DNA of 64,000 bases, from the NCBI GenBank assembly GCA_030686995.1, contig CM060708.1:185748749-185812748 (forward strand), read 5' to 3'. Shown here piece by piece: positions 1-11,214 of this stretch. Numbering within the stretch: position 1 is the first letter of the stretch; each line of letters opens with the position of its first letter. Both the position numbers and the translations under genes were made by a program. The DNA is from Artemisia argyi (taxonomy: Eukaryota; Streptophyta; Magnoliopsida; Asterales; Asteraceae). Below the pieces are notes generated by a model. That model was not told the origin of the DNA, did not search any database, and saw only the letters and a list, made by a program, of their open reading frames with translations.

Positions 1-2990
1 TTGAGGCAAAGAAACACAATTGTGGCATGGATCAGTGACGTGGATGACCTAGAAGCTTCACCCAAGCTCCCAGCTTCAAGTATAAATACCCCAATTTCTT
101 ATCAGCCATGGTGTGTAGTTTTGTAGTAGTTTTTTTGATCATTTAGTATTTTAATCTCTGTTTTAATTGTATTTTCCAATTTCAAGCAGTTGTTTTAAAT
201 TTCCTTTTATTAATATAACTTAAATTTCAGTTTAAGATTATTGTTCTAATTTCATTTTAGTTTAATCTCTTTATTTACCTCTTATTAGTTTAAATCTGTA
301 GTTAGTATTTTGTTTTAAATTATGTCTTAAGTTTGTGCTTCATCTAAGATTGAAAATCCAAAAAAATAAAAAAAATCAGAAAAAAAAAAAAAAAAAATAG
401 TAGTTTCAATTCCAAAGAAGCTTCAAATAGCTTTTTCAGTTTAATATAAGCTCATACTAGCTTCCTTATAGCTTTTTGTGAGTTTGTTCAATTATTTGTG
501 CAAAATTCCAAAAGTCAACCAAAAAGTCAAACAACAGCATATTCATATAAGCCAGCTTATATTGGAGTTAAAGGCAGCCATAAGGTGTCACTTGGCCTGT
601 CATAAAGACAGGCAAGCTTAGTGAATCCCCCTATGTTGTGCTGAGGGGGAATTGGTTTTGTAAGTTTTCTATTTTTAATTCCTAGTGCATTAGTAGAAGT
701 ATCAGTAGTTTAGATCTATTAGAATTGCTTAATTCTGCTTAATCCTAGTTGTTGCTTCATATTATTGTTAATTTAGCTTATTGATCTTTATTGTTGAAGT
801 TATTTGGTAGTGTTCTCATTATTGCTGTCATATCATTAGACATGTGTTCCTGTTTGTGTTTGTGTTTGATAATGTGTTTTCTGTGTTGATTTGGTATTAT
901 TGGATCAATATTAATACTAAGGTTTAGGTTTGGATTGCTTTAGATTAGACTTAAGTGAGTAATTGGTTTAGACAGACACTTATAGGCGTGTTTGGATAAG
1001 TGTGGTTTGCTGGTTTCATTATTATTTCAGAGGGTACTAGTAGCTTAAACATCTCACCTAGGTTGCATTTAGGCTTAATCAAACATAAAATTCAGTGGTC
1101 AATACATTAAAAGTCAAAACATCTTTGTTTCAAATAGATTTACATATCAGTTAAGAGAATTAGGTAGCATAATAATCAAATTAGTTGCATAAGTGTTAGT
1201 TGTAGCTTATTTCATTCATATAGTAGCTTAATATTACATTTACAGTCAAATTTAAGAAATCAACATTCATACTGGTTAAAGCTCATTTCAAATCAAAAAG
1301 TCAAAGTCAGAAAAGTGGTCAGTTCTTTGTAGAGATCCATAGGTCTCCATTTTCATTGGAAATAAATTTGGCTTGTTATTCTTAGGAGTATTACAGCTTA
1401 AGAAACAATTTAAAAAAGAAAATTTCAGTTTGAAACTCTTTTGCTTATTGGAAAAGCTATTGGAAGTTGACTGTTTGGACCTGTGTTCCCCTGCTCACCA
1501 GGTCTTGACCATTTTTCAAGGTTACATTTAGGATAGTAAATTGGATCTAGCATCTGTTCTATTGGTTTATTTGTGATCTCAGCTGGTTACTGAGTATTTT
1601 GCGCCCATAAGTTTGTATCCCTTAACTCATTTGATCAAGCTTATTTGCTTATTTAGTTGTATGGTTGGAACTAGGATCTGTCATAAGAATTAGGGCTGCA
1701 ATTGTGCATTGAGATTCATAAACTGAGTTTAATTGTTCATTTGTGTTCCATTGTGTCTCTAGTTACTGTTTCATTAGAACTTTTGCTTATTGCTTCATCA
1801 GATTTGCTTATTGCTTTTACACCAAGTGCTTATTGTACCAGTTTGTGCCCATTTCAAAGTTCCTGAGTACTTAATGGTCTTATAACTGTTCATTTGAGCT
1901 TAATATAGTCAAAAGTACATTTGGTTAAGGTTAGGTCAACTCTGGTCAAAGTTAGCTTATTAATAAGCATTTCTTATAAGCTGTTTTAAGCCAAATAGCA
2001 CTTCCAGTGCTTATTTTCAACTTTTTATATTTTTCCTAGTCTTAGAATATTATTTTAGATTTTTCCTGAATTTTTCATATTTTTCTGACTTCATTTGCTA
2101 ATTTTTCTTATTTAATTTCCATTTTTAATCAATTTTTTATACTTTTTAATTACCAAAAATTCCAAAAAAATCAGAAAAAGCCTATAAAAATCCAAAAATA
2201 TTTTAGAAATTAGTTTTCATTTATTTTTTATTTTTAGAAATTAATTTTGCATTTTCCCATTTATTTTCTATTTTATCATTTATTTTATTTTGGTCAGCCA
2301 GTGTTGCCTAGGTAATTTACCGGAATATGCCTTCCTTATTGGGTGGGGAGCTCGGTACCAAAAAGGTACACGGACTTCAGATGGTTCTGCCAAATACCAT
2401 TTTTTTTCTATTTTATTTTTATTTTTATTACTTTTTAATTAGATTTAATTGTTTTTAATTCCTAAAAATTACACAAAAAGCCAAAAAAAATTAGTTTTCA
2501 GTTTTAAAATTACTTTTTAGTTATTTTATAATTTTCAAAATTTAATTTGCATTTTTCTCACTTAATTTCCAATTTCTTTTAATTTTTAATTACTTAAATT
2601 AGTTTTTAATTCATAAAAATTAAATAAAAAGTCAAAAAAAAAATATTTTTCTTTTTCTCCAAATTTTCTTTTATCATTTTCAACTTAAGAAAATTATTTT
2701 CAAGTCCGTAGGAGTAGTATAGCTTAAATTTCACGTTTTATTTTGCGCGTTAACGTTTATTTTGCGTTTTAGGTTTATTTACTTGAATTACGTGCTTCAT
2801 TGTTTATTTGTGCTTCATTTTCATATTCATTAGTGTAATCTCATCAAAATCACTTTTTACCACTTTCACGATACGTTTCACGTATCGGGAATTCAAAATT
2901 CCATTCACTCTTCACATGGACTACGACCTCGGGTTATCCGTATCTCTTTGCGGATTTCTTGAGTAATACTATACTATAATATATTGATTT
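1..2990 (+). repeat. Element A 5' LTR (truncated by window start)
   Basis: It aligns with 12120-14803 of the 3' LTR. The shared sequence stops after the TATTGATTTGATTT at about 2990, so this edge is approximate. Compared with the 3' copy it has an extra segment at about 1082-1262 and another at about 2272-2415. The body is very AT-rich with many short T-runs and no coding sequence. The last part (2700-2990) contains the well conserved TCCGTAGGAGTAGTATAGC and TTACCACTTTCACGATACG blocks. Confidence 0.8.
81..88 (+). promoter_or_regulatory. TATA box of element A 5' LTR
   Basis: TATAAATA sits 15-20 bases after a TCCCAGCTTCAAG stretch and is kept in the 3' LTR at 12200-12207. It is the best candidate core promoter of the element. 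The presumed start of transcription lies about 30 bases downstream; this is inferred from position only. Confidence 0.6.
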
Positions 2991-3393
2991 GATTTGATTT
3001 TCGTTTTCGAAATTGTGTTTTGAAAACCTTCCTTGTATATATTTTCTATAAAAACCAAAAAAAATTGAAAAATCAAAAACACTTTTACTAAAGTGTTTTC
3101 AAAAATACCAAAAAGTTACAGCCTTGACTCTCCCATGGAAGGGAGGGCGTTCTAAACCAAATAAGCTTCCCAATATAACAACGCGTGAAATTAGTTGCTA
3201 ATCGGATTACTTTAAATTCTACAACCGAATTAGCGGAAAATACGGTAAGCTTTGACATTAAATTTCAAGCTGAAGAGAGAAACACTCTTCTCTCCCATTC
3301 CGTCGCGAGTAGATTTGAAGTAAACGGTTACGATTAACGTAACGTTTGAAAAAAGAGAACAAAAGTTTAAGTTTTGAGTTTTGCTTTCCAAAA

Positions 3394-3484
<91 letters not shown>

Positions 3485-3647
3485 AAGATTTTCCTTTTCA
3501 ATTTGCTTTTCCTTTTATTTTTCAAATTTGTAATTTTTGTGGTGTACGAACACCCGTTCAACTTCTAAACGTCTTATTTCTCCACTTTCAAATCTGGAAA
3601 GTTAGTTTCGTCACACACACCGAGTTCTTTTTCCAAATACGGAGGAA
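2991..3647 (+). other. Element A leader between 5' LTR and gag, with long TA repeat
   Basis: This stretch holds no ORF beyond those created by a dinucleotide run. The primer-binding site should lie near its left end but I cannot match one to a plant tRNA. A perfect TA dinucleotide run fills about 3400-3478. The segment at 3120-3360 is more complex, contains CTCTCCCATGGAAGGGAGGG, and may carry packaging signals; that is a guess from location only. Confidence 0.55.
3400..3478. repeat. (TA)n microsatellite
   Basis: About 39 uninterrupted TA units lie in the leader of element A. The isoleucine-tyrosine ORFs on both strands here are artefacts of the repeat. Confidence 0.95.
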
Positions 3648-5415
3648 ATGAACCCGAACGAACAACACTTGGGACCCTCACCGATGGGTGGTGCTCAAAA
3701 CAATGGGATCCCTCTTATGGGACCCAAACCGGCTTACGATTTTCATCCGATGGAGGAACAACTCCAATAACCATTCAATGGTGTGAGCAGAGCCATCGTG
3801 ATTCCCGATATCACTGCTAATCAATTTGAGATTAATCACGGGTTACTCAACATCATCACGAGTATCTCATTTCACGGTTTAGAAAGTGAAGATCCTTATG
3901 TTCACATAAGGAATTTCACTGAAACTATGTGGTAAAAATGAAAATTTTTCCTTTCTCCCTCAAGGGAGCAGCCCGGACTTGGCTTGAAAAGGAACTACCG
4001 AACTCCATTCATACTTGGGTTGACCTTGCATCAAAGTTCGTGAATCATTTTTACCCTCCATAAAAAACGTCTAATCTCCGAACTCAAATCTTTCGATTTC
4101 AATAAGCTTTTGATGAATCGTTCAGGGAAGCTTGGGATAGATTTAAGGAGTTATTGGAAAAATGTCTGAATCACGGGTTTTCACCTTTGCATCAGATTGA
4201 TACTTTCTACAATGGGTTGAGTCTTGCCGATCAAGATTCACTCAATTCTGCTGCGGGTGGAAACTTGTTGACCCGAAACATTCAAGATGCTTTCACAATT
4301 ATTGAAAACAAAGCAAAAGTGAGGATAGCTAGAAACAAGCTCAAGCTTCAACTGCTAGTAGCAAATCAAATGATGAAGTTATGAATGCTATAGCTGCTCT
4401 CACTAAAAAAGTTGAATCAATTACTATGGAAAGATTGTCTAATCAAGTCAAAAACCATCAAGTCAATATGGTCAACCATGTTTGTGAGACTTGTGGTGGT
4501 CCTCATTCGTATTTTGAGTACCCAGCCTCCGGTGGTTTCACTCACGAGAATGTGTATGCTACCTCGGGAACCTACAATATGGGCGGTAACGGATACCAAC
4601 CACAGGGTGACCGAAATCTTCTTAGCTACCGTTCAAACAATTATATTGGACCACCCGGTTTCAATCAACCGAATCAAGTCAATCAAGTGAATCATAACAT
4701 GCAAAACCGAAACATTCAATTTAACCAAAATCAAAATCAAAACGGGATGAACAATGGTTTTCAAAATCAAAATCAAGGTTTTCATCAAAATCGGGGGAAT
4801 TATAATCAAGGCCCGAATCAAGGGAATTTTCAAGGAAATTATGGAAATTTTTAAAATGCTAATCATGGGAATTACAATCATGGAAATCAAAATTTTCAAA
4901 ATCAAGGTTTCAACAACAATAACCGTGGACAAAATTTTCAAAATCCAGTTGTGAATCAAAATCAGTTGTCCTCGGATTAGTTACTTAAGCAGTTTATGAA
5001 AAGTCAAGAGGAAATGAATAAAATGTTAATTAATCAAATGGCTGAATTGAAAAAATCTTTAAATGATCGACCCTCGGGCTCGGGTACGCTTCCAAGCAAC
5101 ACGATCGCTAACCCGAGGGGCGATGCAAAGGTGATCACGACTAAGAGCAGTGTTACAATCAATGGACCAACGGCTCCGACTACCTCTTCTTCTTCTTCTC
5201 CTAAGGTAGTCGCCCGTGAAACCGAGGCGACAACGGATACGGAAATTCCTACTGATAATGGAAGGACCGAAAACATCCAATCTCCGGTGGTCCCAACGTC
5301 TAAAAGAAAAGATAAAGTCGTTAACAAAACAGAGAAAGAAATTCCCGTCAAAACTAAATTACCTTATCTGTCACGCTTAAATGAACAAAAGCACCATGAG
5401 AGAGATAAAAACTAG
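3648..5415 (+). pseudogene. Element A gag, broken
   Basis: Gag forms the retrotransposon capsid that packages the RNA in the cytoplasm. The likely start is ATG 3648 (MNPNEQHLGPSPMGG), followed soon by a TAA and later by frame changes. The capsid signature LSLADQDSLNSAAGGNLL is visible around 4215-4275. After 4381 the frame is the pol frame, with an Asn/Gln-rich tail. The zinc knuckle CETCGGPHSYFEY near 4489 has lost its last cysteine, replaced by tyrosine. Stops at 4853 (TAA), 4978 (TAG) and 5413 (TAG) break the rest. The Gln/Asn-rich region and the Ser/Thr-rich linker are typical of Athila gag proteins. It is non-functional as it stands. Confidence 0.8.
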
Positions 5416-6912
5416 ATGGAAAAGTTTTATCAGATTTTTCAAGAATTACACTTTGATATAAGTCTCGCGGATGCTATACTTTTGATGCCTAAATTTGCTT
5501 CAATGTTAAAAGGTCTTTTGAGCAACAAAGAAAAATTATTTGAAATGTCCAAAACCCAGATGAATGAAAATTGCTCGGCGGTTATTCTCAAAAAGCTTCC
5601 CGAAAAGCTTGAAGACCCCGGTCGATTTCTCATTCTGTGCAATTTTCCTGGGATGGTTCAATGCTTCGCCTTGGCCGATCTTGGTACTAGCATTAACATA
5701 ATGTCGTTATCCATTTGGAAAAAGTTATCGTTACCCGATTTGACTCTGACTTGCATGACCCTCGAGCTTGCCGACTGAACTACTTCCCGCCCGATGGGAA
5801 TAGCTGAGGATGTCTTCTTTAATGTGGGAAAATTTCATTTCCCTGCCGATTTTGTCATTGTTGATTTTGATGTTGATCCACGGGTACCCCTCATTCTCGG
5901 GAGAGGTTTCCTAAGGACTGGTCGTGCGTTAATTGATGTTTTCGATGAAGAAATTACCCTACGCGTTGGTACCGAAGCCGTAACGTTTAATTTGGATCAA
6001 ACCGCGAGGTACTCCTCCGATTATGACAAATTTTCCGTGAACCGAGTTGATGTTATTGATGAAGTTACAGAGGAGTATTCTCAAGAGTTACTTGGTTTTA
6101 CCAAAAATGCTTCGAGTGGCAATCCAACTCCTTCTTCTGAACCAATCATTTTCGATCCTTCCCCCTCCCTTACTCCATTTGAGGGAAGTGATTTCATCTT
6201 GGAAGAGATCGAGGCCATTCTTTCAAACGATTCAATTTCACCGGAAATTGATCATTCCGTTTGCGACCCGGAGGGAGATGTTCTTTTGATTGAAAATTTG
6301 TTGAATGAAGACCCGAATCCGTCTCTCCCTCTGTTGGACCTTAAAATGGCCGATGTTAAAGAAGTTAAGCCGTCTACTGAGAATCCTCCGGAGCCCGAGC
6401 TCAAGGATTTACCTCCTCATCTTGAATACGCTTTTTTAGAACGAACCGATAAAATTCCCATCATAATATCGAAAGAACTTAAAGATGACGAGAAGAACCG
6501 TCTCTTAGATGTGCTCAAGAAGCATAAAAGTTCCATCGCTTGGCAAATTTCCGATATCAAGGGTATCGACCCTCGTTTTTGTATGCATAAGATTTTGCTT
6601 GACGACAATTACAAACCTTCCGTCCAGCAACAACGACGGGTTAACCCGAAAATTCATGAGGTTATCAAAAAGGAAGTTATCAAACTCCTCGATGCCGGAA
6701 TGATTTATCCAATCTCGGATAGCTCATGGGTTAGCCCGATCCACTGTGTTCCGAAGAAAGGTGGAATGACCGTAGTGACTAATGAAGATAATGAATTGAT
6801 TCCGACACGTTTTGTTACCGGATGGAGAGTGTGTATTGATTATCAAAAATTGAATGATGCGACTCGTAAGGACCATTTCTCACTTCCATTTATGGATCAA
6901 ATGCCCGAATGA
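5416..6912 (+). pseudogene. Element A protease and first part of reverse transcriptase, broken
   Basis: The protease that matures the polyprotein lies at 5640-5990, with the aspartic site DLGTSIN and the later ILGRGFLRTGRALIDV. A TGA at 5776-5778 splits it. A linker with acidic and proline residues follows, then RT starts (AGMIYPISDSSWVSPIHCVPKKGG around 6685-6765, then WRVCIDYQKLND). RT copies the RNA into DNA. The frame is closed by TGA at 6910-6912, which fits an arginine CGA changed by one transition at a CpG. Neighbouring pieces continue in the same frame. Confidence 0.82.
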
Positions 6913-7551
6913 TTAGCGGGAAATGAGTTCTATTGTTTTCTCGATGGCTTTTCTGTTTACTTTCGAATTCCGATTGACCCTCTAGACCAGGAAAAGACCA
7001 CTTTCACTTGCCCTTACGAAAAGTTTGCTTATCGTCGTATGCCTTTCGGCTTATGCAGTGCTCCAGGCACGTTCCAGAAGTGTATGATGTCTATATTCTC
7101 CGATATGATGGAGAAAACCATGGAAGTTTTCATGGATGATTTCTCGGTTTATGGAGATTCTTTCACTTCTTGCCTCTCCCATTTAGAAAGAATGCTGAAA
7201 CGGTGCGAAGACACCCACTTGGTTCTAAATTGGGAGAAGTACCATTTCATGGTTAAAGAGGACATTGTCCTCAGCTATAAGATTTCTAAATCTGGGATTG
7301 AGGTCGATAGAGCTAAAGTCGATGTGATTGCTAAGTTACCTCATCCCACAATCGTTAAAGGAATTAGAAGTTTTCTTAGTCATGCCGGTTTTTACCGACG
7401 TTTTATCCAATATTTTTCTAAGATAGCCCGGCCCCTGACCCATTTACTTGAAAAAGATGCTCCGTTTATCTTCTCAAATGAATGCATCGAAGCATTTAAT
7501 ATTCTTAAGAAGAAGTTAACGGAGGCTCCTATCTTAGTTGCCCCCGATTAG
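6913..7551 (+). pseudogene. Element A reverse transcriptase core, broken fragment
   Basis: This continues RT in the same frame. MPFGLCSAPGTFQKCMM (from 7039) and the catalytic FMDD (around 7129) are intact, followed by the thumb region GFYRRFIQYFSKIARPL. The text is characteristic of the Athila clade, including LVLNWEKYHFMV. It ends with TAG at 7549-7551, placed where relatives usually have tryptophan, so a G-to-A change is the simplest cause. There is no independent start codon; this is one exon-like piece of a longer polyprotein. Confidence 0.85.
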
Positions 7552-8124
7552 GACTTGCCTTTCGAGCTAATGTGCGATGCGAGCGATTATGCTATTGGGG
7601 CAGTTCTGGGGCAACGCAAGTCAAAATATTTTCAGCCGATACACTATGCTAGTAAAATAATGACCGATGCTCAATACCATTATACGACTACTGAGAAAGA
7701 GATGTTAGCCATCATTTACGCTTTTGAAAAGTTTAGACCTTATTTGCTCTTAAAGAAAAGCATAGTGTATACGGATCATTCGGCTCTTAAATATCTAATG
7801 GCAAAGCAAGATGCTAAGCCAAGATTGATGCGGTGGGTTCTACTCCTTCAAGAATTTGATGTTGAAATTCGAGACAAAAAGGGAGCTGAGAACCTTGCTG
7901 CCGATCACCTTTCGCGTTTAGAGAATCCCCATCAAAGTGATTTCGAGAAAAAGGAAATTAACGAAACATTTCCTCTCGAGACACTTGGGAGTTTATCACA
8001 TAGTGATCCTAGTACCCCATGGTTCTCCGACTTTGCGAATTACCATGCGGGGAATTTCATACGTAAAGGGATGACGTTCCAACAAAAGAAGAAATTCTTT
8101 AAAGATGTTAAGCATTATTTCTGA
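7552..8124 (+). pseudogene. Element A RNase H, broken fragment
   Basis: RNase H removes the RNA template during reverse transcription. It starts with [19 protein letters not shown], then [20 protein letters not shown] and [10 protein letters not shown], and ends in the LAADHLSRL motif. The catalytic acidic residues D (CDASD), E (TEKEM) and D (YTDH) are visible. The frame closes with TGA at 8122-8124 and a one-base deletion follows within the next 12 bases, since integrase continues in another frame. Confidence 0.85.
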
Positions 8125-8135
8125 GACGACCCTAC

Positions 8136-9305
8136 TTGTTTAAGATTTGTGCGGATCAAGTGATCCGTCGGTGCGTTCACGGCAAAGAAGCCACTGAAAT
8201 TCTCATGGAATGCCACAATGGACCTACGGGGGGACATCATGGTGTGAACTTCACCGCTAAAAAAGTTTTTGATTCCGGATTCTACTGGCCGACGATTTAT
8301 CGGGATGCTTATGAATTGGTGAAATCATGTGATTCTTGCCAGCGTAAAGGAAAAATTTCTCAGAGAGACGAGATGCCTCAAAATTCTATCCAAGTCTGTG
8401 AAATTTTTGACGTCTGGGGTATCGATTTCATGGGTCCATTCCCGTCTTCTCGAGAAAACAAATATATTCTCGTGGCTGTCGATTACTTGTTGAAATGGGT
8501 TGAAGCGAAAGCGCTACCCACCAATGACGCCCGAGTTGTAGTGAAATTTCTTAAAAGTCTCTTCGCCCGATTTGGTGCACCTCGTGCTATTACAAGTGAT
8601 AGTGGGACCCATTTCTGTAATGACCAATTCGCTAAAGTTATGCTCAAATATGGTGTCACACATCGTCTTTCTACTGCATATCATCCACAGACGAGTGGTC
8701 AAGTTGAGGTCTCCAATCGTGGCTTGAAACGAATCTTAGAAAGGACCGTAGGAGAACATCGTGCTTCATGGGCTGATAAGTTAGATGATGCATTATGGGC
8801 TTTCCGTACCGCTTACAAAACACCCATTGGGTGCACTCCTTACAAGCTGGTTTACAGGAAGGCCTGCCATTTGCCCTTTGAACTTGAGCACAAGGCCTAC
8901 TGGGCCTTGAAACATGCTAATTTTGACCTTCAAACCGCGGGTGATCATCGTAAAGTTCAATTGAATGAATTAGTTGAGCTTCGTGATCAGGCCTGTGAGA
9001 ATTCTTTGATCTACAAAGAGAAGACAAATAGGATTCATGATGCTAAGATTAAAGATCGCGTTTTCAACGTTGGTGATCGAGTCCTCCTTTTCAATTCTCG
9101 ATTGAAGATATTCTCGGGCAAGTTAAAAACCCGTTGGTCTGGACCATTCACCATTACCCAAGTATTTCCTTATGGAACCGTCGAGCTAGCTCAATCTAAT
9201 GGTCCCAACTTTAAGGTGAATGGTCATCGTCTCAAACATTATTTCGGAGGGGACATACCACCCATGGTTGTCTCGGATCTCCAAACGTTCCCTAAGGATA
9301 ACTAA
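8136..9305 (+). pseudogene. Element A integrase, long open fragment (389 codons)
   Basis: Integrase inserts the DNA copy into the chromosome. An HHCC zinc domain is visible (GGHHGVNF ... CDSCQRKGK), followed by the DDE core: D in [10 protein letters not shown] in TSDSGTHF, E in [10 protein letters not shown]. The C-terminal part has the [18 protein letters not shown] and [14 protein letters not shown] motifs usual for Athila. It is open to TAA at 9303-9305, but lies in a different frame from RNase H because of a base lost near 8130, so no complete polyprotein can be made. There is no chromodomain. Confidence 0.87.
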
Positions 9306-11214
9306 ATTCGGGGATCGAGTCAAGCTCATGTGACTCGGTAAACAAAAACAAGCGCTTCGTGGGAGGCACCCCATGCTTGTCCATTTCATTTTCTTTATTT
9401 TCTTATTTCTTAAGTAACGTGGCGTGAAGGGGGCGACCCTTTCCAAACTCGTGTTTTTCGTGGTTGTTTGTGAATGTTCAGGAATTTCCCCGAAGTTTGA
9501 GGACTCTCGTGCTCGTATTTTGTCGTTCTCTCCACTCGAGTCCCATTCTTCGCTTCTCTTTCGGAAATTTACCATATCCAAAATCTTATCGACTAACGTT
9601 TATCTCGTGGCATACTTAATAAACGGCCTTAGATATTACGCAAGACTACCCGTACCCTTAAAACATTGAGGACAATGTTTCACTTTAGTCTGGGGGTGAA
9701 TCTTCGATTCGATTTGACCTGACACCTTCGTCTAAGCTGTTAACTTACGCAACTCCGTTTTTTCCACCAAAATTTAAAATTTTTGTCACCTTTTTATAAA
9801 AAAAAATGATATATATGGTATAATAATAAGATTTGACACTTTGTTTTGACTTTCCTACCGGCGAGAGTAGAAATAAATGTTTCAACTTGACCGGGCGTGT
9901 TGAGCCCTAGCTCGTCTCCCTTAACCAATATAATCAAAAGATCATCGGCTGAACATCCGTGGATCTCATTACTTGGGATTTTAAATTTGTGGAGATCGGT
10001 GAATGATAGAGTTTATTTAGAAGTTTCGTACTAAACGTGGAGTAGTTGGATCTCTTTAGAGCCTATGAAAGGTACTTGTGGGCTCATTGTTCCCACAAGA
10101 TTGCACACCAATAATAATAGATCTCTAGGATTAATTAACTGTATGGGGTTTGGGCAATACTTAGTTTTTTCTCGTTCCCAACAAAATCTCTGCATATGGG
10201 GGTTTAGTACACATAGGGGTACTGCCAGTGTTACGGTGAAATAGACTATTGCATCTTGCCGGTAAAGGCCGTAGGACTTGGGGTTTGGCATATGATTATG
10301 AATATCAATAATAATAATCCAAATCCAATAATAAGGCAGAGGAATCCAAAGCTATAAAAATCAGTGGATATAAATCCAAGGTCACAATAAAGCTCTTACA
10401 TCTTGGCGGCTCTTAAACTGTTGTTGTAAAAGAAATAAAGGAATAAGGACCAAATATTATTAAAGTGCTTATAATTATGCAAAAATGCCAAGCTTCGACT
10501 CCGGGGGTTTCCCTAATAAAAAGCTTCCGTTTCGAGTCTCAAACATGGGATGTCTCGGCTGTAAATAAAAAGGGGGCCCCCACAAATCGTGTTAAATCAG
10601 AGACCATCATGTGGACCCGATTTCTGTATGCAGGGGTTTTCGAGGGAAAGTTTGTAAACTAATTAGCGTTCAAATTTTGTGCTCTTATCGAACTAATAAC
10701 TATCAAAACGAGAAAATATGAAGCAATTCATTTCTCAAAAATTAAAATCTTGAGATACAAAACTTAGGAACTGGGAACAAGAGGTAATTACACAAGTAAC
10801 TTTTGTGGGTAGTGTTAGCATCTAACTTGTGGATAAACAATGATTTCGATTTTACGCTTAGTTTGGGGGCTTGTGAAAAATCAAGGATGACGATTTTTAT
10901 ATGTATGGTCTCTTCTCTATGAGAAGTGTTTCTACTCATAGACCCTGAAGTTATCAACAGATAAGAATTGATAATGAAAGTCAAAGCAAACCGTCACATA
11001 TATAAAATGAAAAGTACAAAAAGAGTAGTAGTAGTTGTTATTCATGAAAATCAGAAAATGGAGCGTTTTTGAGAATAAATGATTTTAATATATCTTTTGA
11101 ACATCATTGCTACTTTACAACGTCAGTAAAGAGAGGTTTTGAAATTATTTATCTCTTAAGCGTGAGGTGATGACATTGAGTAAGGACACGGCAATACCTT
11201 AGTCTAGGGGAATT
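9306..11214 (+). other. Element A non-coding region between pol and 3' LTR
   Basis: Athila elements often carry an envelope-like ORF here; none is seen on the + strand, only short open frames. At 9664-9697 is the block ATTGAGGACAATGTTT followed by TTTAGTCTGGGGGTG, a purine-rich motif conserved after pol in Athila-type elements. A second purine-rich run (AGTCTAGGGGAATT, 11200-11214) directly precedes the 3' LTR and is the likely polypurine primer. The rest is AT-rich with no further signal that I can name. Confidence 0.65.

Noticed and set aside
3367..3568. 64-codon Ile-Tyr ORFs on both strands
   Set aside because: They translate a (TA)n run; the same holds for 32064-32297.
9306..11214. Envelope-like ORF of element A
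   Set aside because: No open frame over about 90 codons on either strand and no membrane segment.
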